Assembly: GCA_017656255.1 (NCBI GenBank)
Contig: JACDOE010000005.1
Span: forward strand, 96,704 to 160,703
Direction: 5' to 3'
Source: Bacillaceae bacterium
GTDB lineage: Bacteria; Bacillota; Bacilli; JACDOE01
DNA: 64,000 nt
Shown here: positions 36,561 through 45,391 of the stretch, one piece after another
Numbering within the stretch: position 1 is the first letter of the stretch
Layout: each line of letters starts with the position of its first letter
Made by a program: the position numbers and the translations under genes
The notes under the pieces: generated by a model
Told to the model about the DNA's origin: nothing
The model's database searches: none
Seen by the model: the letters and a program-made list of their open reading frames with translations, nothing else

Positions 36561-38339
36561 ATGTCCGATACGTTACAGGATGTAAAAAAAGGCGGCAGTT
36601 TCCTGATAGAAGATGTGTCGCCCGAAGATGTCTTTACCATGGAAGACATCAATGATGAGCAAAAAATGATTGCCAAAATGACCGAGGATTTTATTTTCAA
36701 TGAAGTGGTGCCTCATCTCGAAGAAATTGAGAACCACAATTTTGACCACTCTCTGCGTCTGCTTAAACAGGCGGCGGAACTGGGGCTTCTCGGTGCAGAT
36801 GTGCCGGAAAAATATGAAGGGATGGGCCTGGATAAGATCAGCACGACGCTGATTACGGAAAAATTTGCTCTGGCCCGCTCTTTTGCCCTCAGCTTTGGGG
36901 CCCATGTCGGAATCGGAACTCTGCCCATCGTATTCTTCGGAAATGAAGAACAAAAGAAAAAATACTTGCCGGATCTGGCCACTGGAAAAAAGATTGCTGC
37001 TTATGCCCTGACGGAACCGGGTTCGGGATCTGATGCCCTCGGCGCAAGAACGACGGCCAAATTGACCGAAGACGGAAAGTATTATGTGTTGAACGGAGAA
37101 AAGCAGTGGATCACGAACTCCGGATTTGCTGATGTATTTGTCGTCTATGCCAAAGTAGACGGCGAGAAATTCTCGGCCTTCATTGTTGACCGTGATCTGG
37201 ACGGCGTGTCAACCGGACCGGAAGAAAAGAAAATGGGAATCAAGGGATCGTCCACCCGCACCCTGATTCTCGATGATGTTCATGTCCCGGCCGAAAACCT
37301 GCTGGGCGAAGTCGGCAAAGGGCATCTCATTGCTTTCAATATCTTGAACATCGGCCGTTACAAACTGGCTGCCGGATGTGTTGGTTCGTCCAAACGAGCG
37401 GTGGATATCTCAGTTCGCTACGCAAAGGAACGCCAGCAATTCAAACAGCCGATTATCAAATTTCCGCTGATTCAGAATAAGCTGGGTAAGATGGCTGCGA
37501 AAACCTATGCGGCGGAAAGTATGGTTTACCGTACGGCCGGTCTGATTGAAAACATGCTGAGTCGCCTCGGTGATTCCAGTGACGGCCAGGTGGTGGCCAA
37601 ATCCATTGCCGAATATGCGATTGAGTGCTCCATCAATAAGGTGTTTGCCTCTGAAGTGATGGACTTCTGCGTGGATGAGGGCGTTCAGATTCATGGCGGA
37701 TACGGTTTCATGCAGGAATATGAAATTGAAAACATGTATCGGGATTCCCGCATCAACCGAATTTTTGAAGGAACCAATGAAATCAATCGCCTGCTGATTC
37801 CAGGCACCCTGATGAAGAAAGCGATGAAAGGAGAACTTCCTCTGATGGAGGTGGCCGGAAACCTGCAGGAAGAGTTGATGATGTTTATGCCGCCTGAACT
37901 CGGAGACGAACCGCTGGAGGCAGAAAGGTCCTGGCTGGAGATGAGCAAGAAAGTCTTCCTGATGGTCGCTGGAAGCGCGGTTCAAAAATATCAGCAGGAG
38001 CTCGAGAAGGAACAGGAGATTCTGTCCAATGTGGCGGATATCGCCATCGAAATCTTCGCCATGGAGAGTGCCGTTCTCCGTACCCTGAAAGCGATTGAGA
38101 AAAACGGAGCGGAAGCGGAGCAACATAAGATCAACCTGACCCGTTCCTTCTGTGCCGAGTCATTTGAGCGGATTGAAGCATTCGCGAGAGAAACCCTGGC
38201 GGCGATGGAAGAAGGGGACCAGCTGCGCACCCTGTTGTCTGTACTTAGAAAACTGACCCGCCACCTTCCGACTGACACGGTAAAAGTTAACCGGGAGATT
38301 GCGAAGAAACTGGTGGATGTTGACGGATATACGGCATAA
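36561..38339 (+). CDS. fadE: Acyl-CoA dehydrogenase
   Basis: 592 residues from ATG 36561, six bases after AGGAGGG; the frame also runs into fadA but is not coding there. FAD-binding acyl-CoA dehydrogenase domains occupy about 30-430 (YALTEPGSGSDA; WITNSGFAD; GGYGFMQEY; MYRDSRINRIFEGTNEINR), followed by a ~150-residue C-terminal extension typical of the long Bacillus FadE and VLCAD. First oxidation step of beta-oxidation. Confidence 0.94.
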   Translation: MSDTLQDVKKGGSFLIEDVSPEDVFTMEDINDEQKMIAKMTEDFIFNEVVPHLEEIENHNFDHSLRLLKQAAELGLLGADVPEKYEGMGLDKISTTLITEKFALARSFALSFGAHVGIGTLPIVFFGNEEQKKKYLPDLATGKKIAAYALTEPGSGSDALGARTTAKLTEDGKYYVLNGEKQWITNSGFADVFVVYAKVDGEKFSAFIVDRDLDGVSTGPEEKKMGIKGSSTRTLILDDVHVPAENLLGEVGKGHLIAFNILNIGRYKLAAGCVGSSKRAVDISVRYAKERQQFKQPIIKFPLIQNKLGKMAAKTYAAESMVYRTAGLIENMLSRLGDSSDGQVVAKSIAEYAIECSINKVFASEVMDFCVDEGVQIHGGYGFMQEYEIENMYRDSRINRIFEGTNEINRLLIPGTLMKKAMKGELPLMEVAGNLQEELMMFMPPELGDEPLEAERSWLEMSKKVFLMVAGSAVQKYQQELEKEQEILSNVADIAIEIFAMESAVLRTLKAIEKNGAEAEQHKINLTRSFCAESFERIEAFARETLAAMEEGDQLRTLLSVLRKLTRHLPTDTVKVNREIAKKLVDVDGYTA

Positions 38340-38340
38340 A

Positions 38341-38376
38341 AAACAACGGACGCCTGTTATCAGGCGTCCGTTGTTT
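38341..38376. terminator. Bidirectional terminator between fadE and psd
   Basis: AAACAACGGACGCCTG-TTAT-CAGGCGTCCGTTGTTT, a perfect 16-bp stem between converging genes, with A/T runs on both sides. Confidence 0.9.
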
Positions 38377-38380
38377 ATAA

Positions 38381-39181
38381 TTATTTCTTTAAGGTTCCAA
38401 TTTTTTGCCCCATTTGAATGGCGGGGTTATTTTTAATGGTGGAGGTAAATTGGACCCTATCTTTTTCGAACAGGCAGATGACCGTGGAACCGAACTGGAA
38501 ATATCCCAGTTCATCTCCTTTTTGAACGGCGGGATGCCGTGTCTGGTAGATGTAAATTTTTTGCCTGTTTCGTTTGAGTTCCGGATGTTCATACAGCAGT
38601 TGAACACTGCCGATCAGGAATGCCCCTACTTTGACGACGGCTATCTGGCCGGCCGGTGTTTGTAGGTACGTAATAATACGTTCATTGCGCCGGTAAAGAC
38701 CGGGGACATAAGAAGTGCCAAACCGGTTGACCGGGTAGAGTGAACCCGGGATATAGGTCATCCCGTCGATTTCCCCGTCGTACGGGCTATGAATACGGTG
38801 ATAATGCTGCGGACTTAAATAAAAGGTTATATACTCGCCGCCTTCAAACTGCTTGATACGAAGCGGGTCTTGTCCCAGCAACGTGTCCAGATCATAGGTC
38901 TTCCCTTTGGCCTGAATCAGGGTGTTGTTGTCGATATTACCGAATTCGGTTATCAGGCCGTCCACGGGACTGATGATATGCTCAGGGGAAGGGTCGATGA
39001 CCCTGACGCCTTTTTTTAATCTGCGAGTAAAAAAATCATTTAAAGATCGATAGTCTTCCAGTTTTTTTTCAGCCTCGTCTACGTTAACCTGATAACGGGA
39101 CACGTAGCGCCTGATCATCCATTTGCTGATTCTGGTTTTTGTAAAATACCCCGAGATTCGGGAAATTGATTTTAACAACAT
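38381..39181 (-). CDS. psd: Phosphatidylserine decarboxylase proenzyme
   Basis: 266 residues. Contains SLNDFFTRRLK, SPVDG (Asp of the triad), YHRIHSP (His) and the self-cleavage motif FGST, with Ser232 expected to become the pyruvoyl group. It makes phosphatidylethanolamine from phosphatidylserine at the membrane. No pssA is adjacent. Ribosome site GAGAGGAT precedes the ATG. Function is firm from the motif set. Confidence 0.93.
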   Translation of the reverse strand: MLLKSISRISGYFTKTRISKWMIRRYVSRYQVNVDEAEKKLEDYRSLNDFFTRRLKKGVRVIDPSPEHIISPVDGLITEFGNIDNNTLIQAKGKTYDLDTLLGQDPLRIKQFEGGEYITFYLSPQHYHRIHSPYDGEIDGMTYIPGSLYPVNRFGTSYVPGLYRRNERIITYLQTPAGQIAVVKVGAFLIGSVQLLYEHPELKRNRQKIYIYQTRHPAVQKGDELGYFQFGSTVICLFEKDRVQFTSTIKNNPAIQMGQKIGTLKK

Positions 39182-39259
39182 ACAGGTATCCTCTCCGATG
39201 AAAAATATAAATGAAGCTCTTTTTATTTTACGTTATTCTATTTTACTGTACAAAAATAA

Positions 39260-39307
39260 ATTTAAAAATCCTCCCATCTCTTTTAAAATTTTTAAGAGAC
39301 AGGAGGA
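39260..39307 (-). terminator. Terminator of the chemoreceptor gene
   Basis: On the minus strand TCCTCCTGTCTCTT pairs with AAGAGATGGGAGGA and is followed by a T-rich tail. Confidence 0.8.
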
Positions 39308-39331
39308 TTTATATGTATGTCAGGGTCGGCG

Positions 39332-40642
39332 CTATACTTTAAAGCGATTGATTAATTCCTGCAGTTCTTCAGCCATTTCAGCGAGATTGTTGGCCGAAGC
39401 CGTGATTTCTTCCATCGATGCATGAGATTCCTGTACCGATGCCGAAACGTTTTCGGTGTTTTCTCTGGATTTGTCGGCAATTTCCACGACGGCTTGCACG
39501 GATTGCATCATGTTTTCGGTGCTGGAGGCCATCTGGCTGGTAGAAGCGGAAACTTCCGCAATCTGTTGGGTAACAGCATTGATCGCTTCGTAAATGTCTT
39601 CAAAGGATTGTCCGGCGTTGCGGGTTGCCTGTAGTCCTTCATCGACTTCCTTTGTTCCTGAGATAATGGTTTCGACGACTTTTTCTGTCTCGTTCTGTAT
39701 ATTCGCAATCATGCCGGCGATTTGTTGAGCCGCCTTCCCGGATTCTTCCGCCAGTTTTCGAACCTCATCAGCCACGACGGCAAAGCCGCGTCCCTGTTCA
39801 CCGGCCCGTGCCGCTTCGATGGTGGCATTCAGGGCCAGGAGGTTGGTCTGTTCGGCAATACTGGTAATCAGATTGACGATATCACCGATTTCCTGAGAAC
39901 TTTCCCCGAGATTTTTAATCATGTCGGCAGAATGATTGACGGTCTGATTGACAGATTCAATCTTGACAACGGTATCGTTGATCACTTCGTTTCCTTCCCG
40001 GGCCAGTCGGGATGTTTTTTCTGAAGAAGCCGCGACTTCCTGACTGTTGGCTGATATCTGCTGAACGGCAGAGGAAAATTGATTGATGGCGGAAGAGGTC
40101 TCCTCGATCTTTTCTACCTGCTTGCCGGCCCCTTCGGCAATTTCCTGAATGTTATCCGCTACCCCTTCGCTGACTTTTGAGGTTTGTTCGGCGCTGGCGG
40201 TCAGTTCTTCAGAGGTGGACGCTACCTGTTCTGCCATTTGAGTCAAAGAGCCGATCAAGTTTCGCAGGTTTTCCACCATCTGGTTGAACGCTTCGGCCAG
40301 TTGCCCCATTTCATCGTTTGATTTTTGATCGATAGAGACCTGAAGATCACCCTGTGCGACTTTTTGTGTGGCGTTAATCACTTTATTTAATGGTTTGAGA
40401 ACGAGAAAATGAACCATGATGGTAATGATCAGTGTTGTGACCATCAGATTGATCGCCGTACCGATGTAAACACCGTAACTGCTTCCTTCTATCCATTGTT
40501 GTAAAAGAGAGTTGAGAAAAGCGGCGATCGGCGAACTGATTAATAGACTGATCACGACGAATATAATCATCTTCGATCGGAGCCCCATTTTAACCTTTGA
40601 CAGGTTGATGGATCGGGTCAGGTTATCAAACGAATTTTTCAT
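39332..40642 (-). CDS. Methyl-accepting chemotaxis protein with minimal external loop
   Basis: 436 residues after AAAGGAG. Two membrane helices (about 24-46 and 60-82) with only ~15 residues between them, then HAMP (about 83-135) and a long methyl-accepting signalling domain with the hairpin tip [43 protein letters not shown]. With no sizeable extracellular domain it cannot bind ligands outside in the usual way. It may sense the membrane state or an internal signal. No flagellar genes are nearby. Confidence 0.9.
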   Translation of the reverse strand: MKNSFDNLTRSINLSKVKMGLRSKMIIFVVISLLISSPIAAFLNSLLQQWIEGSSYGVYIGTAINLMVTTLIITIMVHFLVLKPLNKVINATQKVAQGDLQVSIDQKSNDEMGQLAEAFNQMVENLRNLIGSLTQMAEQVASTSEELTASAEQTSKVSEGVADNIQEIAEGAGKQVEKIEETSSAINQFSSAVQQISANSQEVAASSEKTSRLAREGNEVINDTVVKIESVNQTVNHSADMIKNLGESSQEIGDIVNLITSIAEQTNLLALNATIEAARAGEQGRGFAVVADEVRKLAEESGKAAQQIAGMIANIQNETEKVVETIISGTKEVDEGLQATRNAGQSFEDIYEAINAVTQQIAEVSASTSQMASSTENMMQSVQAVVEIADKSRENTENVSASVQESHASMEEITASANNLAEMAEELQELINRFKV

Positions 40643-40671
40643 GAATACAGCTCCTTTAAAAAGAGTTTTAT

Positions 40672-40730
40672 AAAAAAAATGACAGGCTCACGACTATCGC
40701 CTGTCATCATTTTTTATAACTAGTCGTGAG
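40672..40730 (-). promoter_or_regulatory. Switch-like leader upstream of the chemoreceptor gene
   Basis: On the minus strand ATGACAGGC/GCCTGTCAT form a 9-bp hairpin followed by eight T residues (40672-40707), a terminator shape placed just before the chemoreceptor. An upstream 10-mer CTCACGACTA (40730-40721) is exactly complementary to TAGTCGTGAG inside that hairpin's loop (40696-40687). The two pairings compete, as in an attenuator. No known aptamer was recognised. The GCGATAG in the loop could instead be part of a sigma-D-like -10 box. Confidence 0.5.
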
Positions 40731-40774
40731 GGTCGGGAGATGGGCAGTTATGTCAACCGGTAACGGAGGTGTCC

Positions 40775-40803
40775 TTGTTTTTTTACATTAGAGTTCGTAC
40801 AAT
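40775..40803 (+). promoter_or_regulatory. Promoter of the recombinase gene
   Basis: TTGTTT (40775-40780), 17 bases, TACAAT (40798-40803). The -10 box lies inside the left recombination-site-like palindrome, so binding there should block transcription of the recombinase. Confidence 0.6.
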
Positions 40804-40818
40804 ATAAGTTGTTCGAAC
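40793..40818 (+). repeat. Left recombination-core-like palindrome
   Basis: Ten-base arms GTTCGTACAA and TTGTTCGAAC (9 of 10 complementary) flank the asymmetric 6-base spacer TATAAG. This is the size and layout of Xer/integrase core sites. It lies immediately before the recombinase ribosome binding site. Confidence 0.75.
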
Positions 40819-40833
40819 AAAAGGAGGAAAAAA

Positions 40834-41775
40834 ATGGAGCATCTTAGAGTTAATAACATTGAAGTTTCGAACTTAACTGGTGAAAAAACAATGCAGGATG
40901 AACAAATTATCGGAATGTTTCTGGCAAGCGGCCATCGATCCCCGTACACCATCCGCAATTACACCCGGGCCATTGAACAATTTCGTCGTTATATCGGATA
41001 CAAACCGTTAAAGGATATTACATGGAAGGATATCGAGGTCTACAAAATTGCTTTAATCAAGGGATACTGCAGTAAAAGCGGAAAACCCCATGCGCCGGCA
41101 ACGGTAGCCAGTCTGGTGGCACCCATTCGCTCTTTATATAAGTGGGGCAGTGACCCCAATATCGGGTTTTTTGATCACAATCCAACCACCTGTGTGAAAA
41201 TCCCTAAAATCCAGATCAACAGTAAAAACCACTTTTTAACGAAGACTGAAGTCAAGATCCTGCTTAATCAGCTTAAAACACAGAGTAAACGCGACTACAT
41301 CATCGGCCTTACACTGGTACTCCTGGGCCTCAGAGTCTCTGAGCTTATATCGATCACGTGGAATGATTTTTATACAGATGCTTCGGAATCTTCAATCTGG
41401 CTTGTAGTAAAGAACGGTAAGGGGGGGAAACGGAGAGACATCAAGGTTCCCGGTACGTTGTGGCATATGTATCAAACGGATCTTCCCGTCCCGACACAGG
41501 CTGATGAACTTCTTTTTCCTCTCTCGGTCAGACAGGTGGAAAAAATTATTCAGAGAGCGAGAGAAAAGGCGAATCTCAAGAAGAAGGTTACCCCGCACTG
41601 GCTGCGTCACACAAATGCGACGCTTGCCCTGTTAAACGGAGCCACATTAAATCAAGTACAGGAAAACCTGGGTCATGCCCAGATCAATACCACGCAGCGA
41701 TATCTGCATAATGTTGAACAAATGAAAAAAGCAGCTCCCGATTTTGTCGAAAGTTGCCTGAAGGAATTCCTATAA
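40834..41775 (+). CDS. XerC/D-like tyrosine recombinase
   Basis: 313 residues after AAAAGGAGG. An N-terminal SAM-like core-binding domain (about 20-115) is followed by the catalytic domain. All active-site residues are visible: Arg167 (GLRVSEL), Lys196 (NGKGGK), His255 and Arg258 (HWLRH), His281 (LGHAQ) and nucleophile Tyr290 (TTQRYLH). The gene is the only one between two inverted core-like sites, and a terminator follows the right-hand site. It is unlikely to be the housekeeping dif recombinase, given its N-terminal extension of ~20 residues and private sites. It may invert or move its own segment. Confidence 0.88.
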   Translation: MEHLRVNNIEVSNLTGEKTMQDEQIIGMFLASGHRSPYTIRNYTRAIEQFRRYIGYKPLKDITWKDIEVYKIALIKGYCSKSGKPHAPATVASLVAPIRSLYKWGSDPNIGFFDHNPTTCVKIPKIQINSKNHFLTKTEVKILLNQLKTQSKRDYIIGLTLVLLGLRVSELISITWNDFYTDASESSIWLVVKNGKGGKRRDIKVPGTLWHMYQTDLPVPTQADELLFPLSVRQVEKIIQRAREKANLKKKVTPHWLRHTNATLALLNGATLNQVQENLGHAQINTTQRYLHNVEQMKKAAPDFVESCLKEFL

Positions 41776-41873
41776 GGGTCGTCGATTAATGGAAAACTAT
41801 AGCAATATTAGTCGGATTATGATAAAATACAACTAAAAATCTATACGGGTTGATAGAAGATGGTGTTGAATTA

Positions 41874-41899
41874 TATCGTACAACTTATATTGTACGAAT
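41874..41899 (-). repeat. Right recombination-core-like palindrome, inverted copy
   Basis: Read on the minus strand it contains TTCGTACAATATAAGTTGT, identical over 19 bases to the left site and 22 of 26 overall. The 6-base spacer is therefore in the opposite orientation to the left one. It lies about 100 bases beyond the recombinase stop codon. Confidence 0.75.
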
Positions 41900-41921
41900 A
41901 CCCTTAAAAGTATAACGGAGA

Positions 41922-41947
41922 AAAACCCCTGCAGGAGGGGTTTTTTT
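41922..41947 (+). terminator. Terminator beyond the right site
   Basis: AAAACCCCT-GCAGG-AGGGGTTTT plus a T-run; it also has an A-run on the left and so could work in both directions. Confidence 0.85.
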
Positions 41948-42066
41948 ATTTCTCGTTTTTTATTTTGTGTTATTTAGGTTGATCTTATTGAGAGAACATT
42001 TCCCTAACTCAATAGAAAACAGCAGATATAAATCTGTTCAAAAACACTGTCCTTCTTTAATTGGTC

Positions 42067-42543
42067 TTATTCAGCAACTCCAACAACTTTCCAGGTTCCA
42101 TCAACTTTTTCAAGCAAAAGTGTCATGGATTCAGAACCGATCATGTCACCGTCCTGTGAGTCGTATTCAGAGCACTCCACAATATTGCGACGATCGTTAT
42201 CCCTGTAATGTTCTCGAATCACATGGGGAGCGGCCCCCCTCACATAGGATAACGAACGAGACGGCTGCTGACATTGCTGAACGAAAGTTTTAAAATCCGA
42301 CCACGCTAAAGGTTTTCGTATATGTTGAAACACCGATTGGTGAGCAAAAGCCTGCCACTCTTTTTCACTCATTATGTACGGACTCCTGCTTTTATTGTCC
42401 CTCGCTTCCTCGATCATGTCTTCAACGATACGGTTCGGTTTCATATAGATATATTCGATATATAAATGATAAGTATATTTTCCTGCAACATAGATCAAGA
42501 TCACGATCAATGAAAGCTTCGCGATCCGCTTAATTTTATTCAT
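42067..42543 (-). CDS. Membrane-anchored protein of unknown function
   Basis: 158 residues starting at ATG 42543, ten bases after GGGGAGGAG. One N-terminal membrane helix (about 7-25) followed by a soluble, charged domain ending in SMTLLLEKVDGTWKVVGVAE, which resembles the closing strand of NTF2-like or DUF4878-type exported domains. Probably faces outward. Second gene of a pair with the protein upstream, 46 bases away. Confidence 0.65.
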   Translation of the reverse strand: MNKIKRIAKLSLIVILIYVAGKYTYHLYIEYIYMKPNRIVEDMIEEARDNKSRSPYIMSEKEWQAFAHQSVFQHIRKPLAWSDFKTFVQQCQQPSRSLSYVRGAAPHVIREHYRDNDRRNIVECSEYDSQDGDMIGSESMTLLLEKVDGTWKVVGVAE

Positions 42544-42589
42544 TATAAGTGGACTCCTCCCCAAATTGTTTTTCAATGCCGTTTTCCCT

Positions 42590-43027
42590 CTATTGATTTC
42601 TCTCCTTCTGCCGTTCATATTGTTCGGCAAGTGAAATCAACCATAATTTGTCTTTTTCCTCTTTGGTAAAGAGATATTTATAACTTTCTTGATTAGAATT
42701 TCGCCACTTTAATACATATTCATTGCCCGTGGTGATCCAGGTGATATCACTGATTTGGACGCCAGCAATCTTTTGGGCGGGTTTATCATCAAACCATGAT
42801 GAAGCAATCATGAATATGATTTGATGACCATGATTGTCGTAATAGACCTTCGTGACCGGGGACGTAAAACCGTTATTATCATATGTGATTTTTTGTATCT
42901 TGAATGCTTCCGGCATATCTGGAGTCCGGATGGGGCCGATTTTGCTTTCAGCTTCGTCGAGGTTGTGGAATAATTCATGGGTTTCAGAGACGGCCCTGTG
43001 AAAAATCCTCTTTCTCGGAAGACACAT
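42590..43027 (-). CDS. Soluble protein of unknown function
   Basis: 145 residues from ATG 43027, seven bases after GGAGGT. No signal peptide. Contains a beta-rich middle (ITYDNNGFTSPVTKVYYD; QIIFMIASSW) and a charged C-terminal helix (LAEQYERQKERNQ). No family recognised. Likely co-transcribed with the membrane protein gene downstream. Confidence 0.6.
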   Translation of the reverse strand: MCLPRKRIFHRAVSETHELFHNLDEAESKIGPIRTPDMPEAFKIQKITYDNNGFTSPVTKVYYDNHGHQIIFMIASSWFDDKPAQKIAGVQISDITWITTGNEYVLKWRNSNQESYKYLFTKEEKDKLWLISLAEQYERQKERNQ

Positions 43028-43174
43028 ACCTGTTACCTCCACATTTTCCATAGTCCTCGGCAACCCGGTGACGTCATTGATTTTTTGTCATGCCCCACTA
43101 TTATATTAGTTCTATTGAGTCGCGTTTCCTTTTTTGATCTTATTTTAAACAATAAGGATTAAACTAGTGAAAAT

Positions 43175-43190
43175 TTATACCCGGGTATAA
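43175..43190. promoter_or_regulatory. Perfect 16-bp palindrome over a -10 box
   Basis: TTATACCCGGGTATAA is fully self-complementary and overlaps a consensus TATAAT (43186-43191) upstream of the AIM24-family gene. A good operator candidate. The protein is unknown. Confidence 0.55.
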
Positions 43191-43206
43191 TTCATTTCCT
43201 CTCAGA

Positions 43207-43219
43207 AGAATAGTATTCT
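43207..43219. promoter_or_regulatory. Second palindrome, AGAATAGTATTCT
   Basis: Six-base arms around one central base, 16 bases after the first palindrome and close to the expected start of transcription. Confidence 0.4.
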
Positions 43220-43260
43220 GAACGGGAAGCCAAATACAATAATCAAATGGGAGGACGAAA

Positions 43261-44049
43261 ATGAATAATCATGAAATTGATTTTTTTATCCACGGCGATG
43301 ACATGCAATTTGTAGAAATTGAACTGGACCCGGAAGAAACCGTGATTGCAGAGGCAGGAAGCCTTATGATGACGGAAGATGGGATTCACATGGAAACCAT
43401 TTTCGGAGATGGATCACGTTCAGAGGGCGGTTTGATGGGAAAATTGTTCGGAGCGGGAAAGCGACTCATTACGGGTGAGAGTCTGTTTATGACTGCTTTT
43501 ACTAACACAGGTACGGGAAAAAAGCGGGTTTCATTTGCATCCCCTTATCCGGGAAAAATCGTACCCCTTGATCTGGAAGAGTTGGGTGGGAAAGTGGTGT
43601 GTCAGAAGGATGCATTTCTCTGTGCGGCCAAAGGTGTCTCGGTTGGAGTTGAGTTTCAGAAAAAAGTCGGAGCCGGTTTTTTCGGCGGGGAAGGTTTCAT
43701 CATGCAAAAACTGGAAGGCGACGGCATGGCATTTGCACATGCAGGGGGAACCATTTATGAGCGGGAGCTGAATGCCGGGGAGAAATTACGAGTGGATACC
43801 GGATGTCTGGTGGCGATGACGAAGGATATTGACTATGACGTCGAATTTGTCGGTGGCATTAAAACAGCCCTGTTCGGAGGCGAAGGACTCTTTTTTGCGA
43901 CCCTTTCAGGACCGGGCAAAGTTTGGATTCAATCTCTGCCATTCAGCCGTCTGGCCAGTCGGGTGTTTGCTGCTGCCCCTCAAAAAGGCGGGGAAAAGGG
44001 AGAAGGGGGACTGATGAACCTGTTTGAGGCCTTTGAGAGAAGGGATTAA
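43261..44049 (+). CDS. AIM24/TIGR00266 family protein
   Basis: 262 residues. A glycine-rich beta-helix type protein with [13 protein letters not shown] near the start and repeated [23 protein letters not shown] at the end, the hallmarks of the TIGR00266/AIM24 family. The bacterial function is unclear. The mitochondrial relative AIM24 affects inner-membrane organisation. The last ~20 residues are Gly/Lys rich. Monocistronic, with two palindromes upstream. Confidence 0.85.
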   Translation: MNNHEIDFFIHGDDMQFVEIELDPEETVIAEAGSLMMTEDGIHMETIFGDGSRSEGGLMGKLFGAGKRLITGESLFMTAFTNTGTGKKRVSFASPYPGKIVPLDLEELGGKVVCQKDAFLCAAKGVSVGVEFQKKVGAGFFGGEGFIMQKLEGDGMAFAHAGGTIYERELNAGEKLRVDTGCLVAMTKDIDYDVEFVGGIKTALFGGEGLFFATLSGPGKVWIQSLPFSRLASRVFAAAPQKGGEKGEGGLMNLFEAFERRD

Positions 44050-44071
44050 ACACAGAATAAATTCACTTCAT

Positions 44072-44103
44072 AACGCCTGTCACCTGTGGTGGCGGGTGTT
44101 TTT
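44072..44103 (+). terminator. Terminator after the AIM24-family gene
   Basis: An imperfect stem around CACCTGTGGTG with G-U pairs, followed by five T residues. Confidence 0.6.
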
Positions 44104-44198
44104 GTGTCTGTTTCACGTGAAGCCTGTTCATGCCGGAGCAGACGCGTTATAATAGCTAAATGGAGTTTTACAGAGATTAACCGGCAGGACGGGGGAGA

Positions 44199-45386
44199 AT
44201 GATGATGCATACAGAACAACAGCAGCCAGGCGTTCTGGATACATACAACTTTGTGGTTTTGTCTATCACGGTGATGATTGCCGGACTCAGCCAGGGGTTG
44301 TTACTCCCTCTGCTTGCTGTTTTACTTGAAAAAGCGGGAGTCAGTTCATCTCTGAACGGTTTTAATGCTGCCGCACTTTACATCGGCGTGTTTGCGACTT
44401 CTTTTTTCATCGAGAGACCGGTGGTCCGGTTTGGGTATAAACCGGTCATCCTGTTTGGGCTTGTGCTGATCACGGTGAGCAGTCTGTTGTTTCCCGCCTG
44501 GCAAAATCTGTGGTTCTGGTTTGCCCTTCGTTTGCTGGTCGGGATGGGAGACAGTTCTCTCCACTATTCGACCCAGTTGTGGATCACCAGCGAAGCCCCT
44601 GCGGAACGACGGGGCAGAATGATATCCATCTATGGTTTTTCGTATGGAGCCGGGTTCAGTATCGGACCGCTCGGCTTGAATTTGCTCCCGTACGGGATCT
44701 GGGTTCCGTTTCTGGCTGTCTCAGTCTTCTACGGGGTTGCTTTTCTGTTGATTTCCCGACTGCCGCGCAGGTTCCCCGAGCCTCCTGAACAAAAGAACGA
44801 GTCTGCCTCCAGAGGATATCTCAGGGTCTGGAAGTGGGCCTGGTTACCTCTGATGACGGCTTTTTTATATGGATACATGGAAGCATCCCTGAACGGCAAT
44901 TTTCCGGTCTACGGGCTAAGGATCGGTCTGTCCGAAACCTGGGTGTCGTTGATCCTTCCTTCTTTTGTCGTGGGGAGCTTGATTCTGCAATTGCCACTGG
45001 GTATCCTCAGTGACCGGATCGGCAGAAAAAAGGTATTGCTTGCTGCGTCTCTGACGGGGAGTTTGAGTTTTCTGCTGGTTCCATTCGCCGATACCCATCT
45101 CGTTCTGCTGGTCCTGTTATTCGGGCTGGCAGGTGCCATGGTCGGTTCTTTTTACTCTCTGGGACTGGCATACAGTGCCGATCTGTTGCCGAAGCATATC
45201 CTGCCGAAGGCCAATGTGCTGGCCGCCGTATTGTTCAGCATCGGAAGTATTATCGGCCCCAATCTGGGAGGAGTGGCCATCGACTATCTGTCTGAATCAA
45301 GCATGTTTTACCTGCTGGGAGGGGCCCTGCTGTTGTTTTTCCTTTCCGGATGGGGGTTCAGGCAAGGGCAGGAACATACGTCGTAA
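44199..45386 (+). CDS. MFS transporter
   Basis: 395 residues with about 12 membrane helices. The central LSDRIGRKKVLL is the MFS loop motif, repeated in weaker form in the first half (ERPVVRFGYKPVI). Short N-terminal tail (MMMHTEQQQPG). A DHA1-type exporter is likely. The substrate is unknown. It converges with the glycerophosphodiesterase gene and leaves only 5 bases between stops. Confidence 0.82.
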   Translation: MMMHTEQQQPGVLDTYNFVVLSITVMIAGLSQGLLLPLLAVLLEKAGVSSSLNGFNAAALYIGVFATSFFIERPVVRFGYKPVILFGLVLITVSSLLFPAWQNLWFWFALRLLVGMGDSSLHYSTQLWITSEAPAERRGRMISIYGFSYGAGFSIGPLGLNLLPYGIWVPFLAVSVFYGVAFLLISRLPRRFPEPPEQKNESASRGYLRVWKWAWLPLMTAFLYGYMEASLNGNFPVYGLRIGLSETWVSLILPSFVVGSLILQLPLGILSDRIGRKKVLLAASLTGSLSFLLVPFADTHLVLLVLLFGLAGAMVGSFYSLGLAYSADLLPKHILPKANVLAAVLFSIGSIIGPNLGGVAIDYLSESSMFYLLGGALLLFFLSGWGFRQGQEHTS

Positions 45387-45391
45387 GCCGA

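Noticed and set aside
40834..41775. Recombinase as the remains of a prophage or integrative element
   Set aside because: No phage, plasmid or conjugation genes and no tRNA attachment site lie nearby; the neighbours look like ordinary chromosomal genes.
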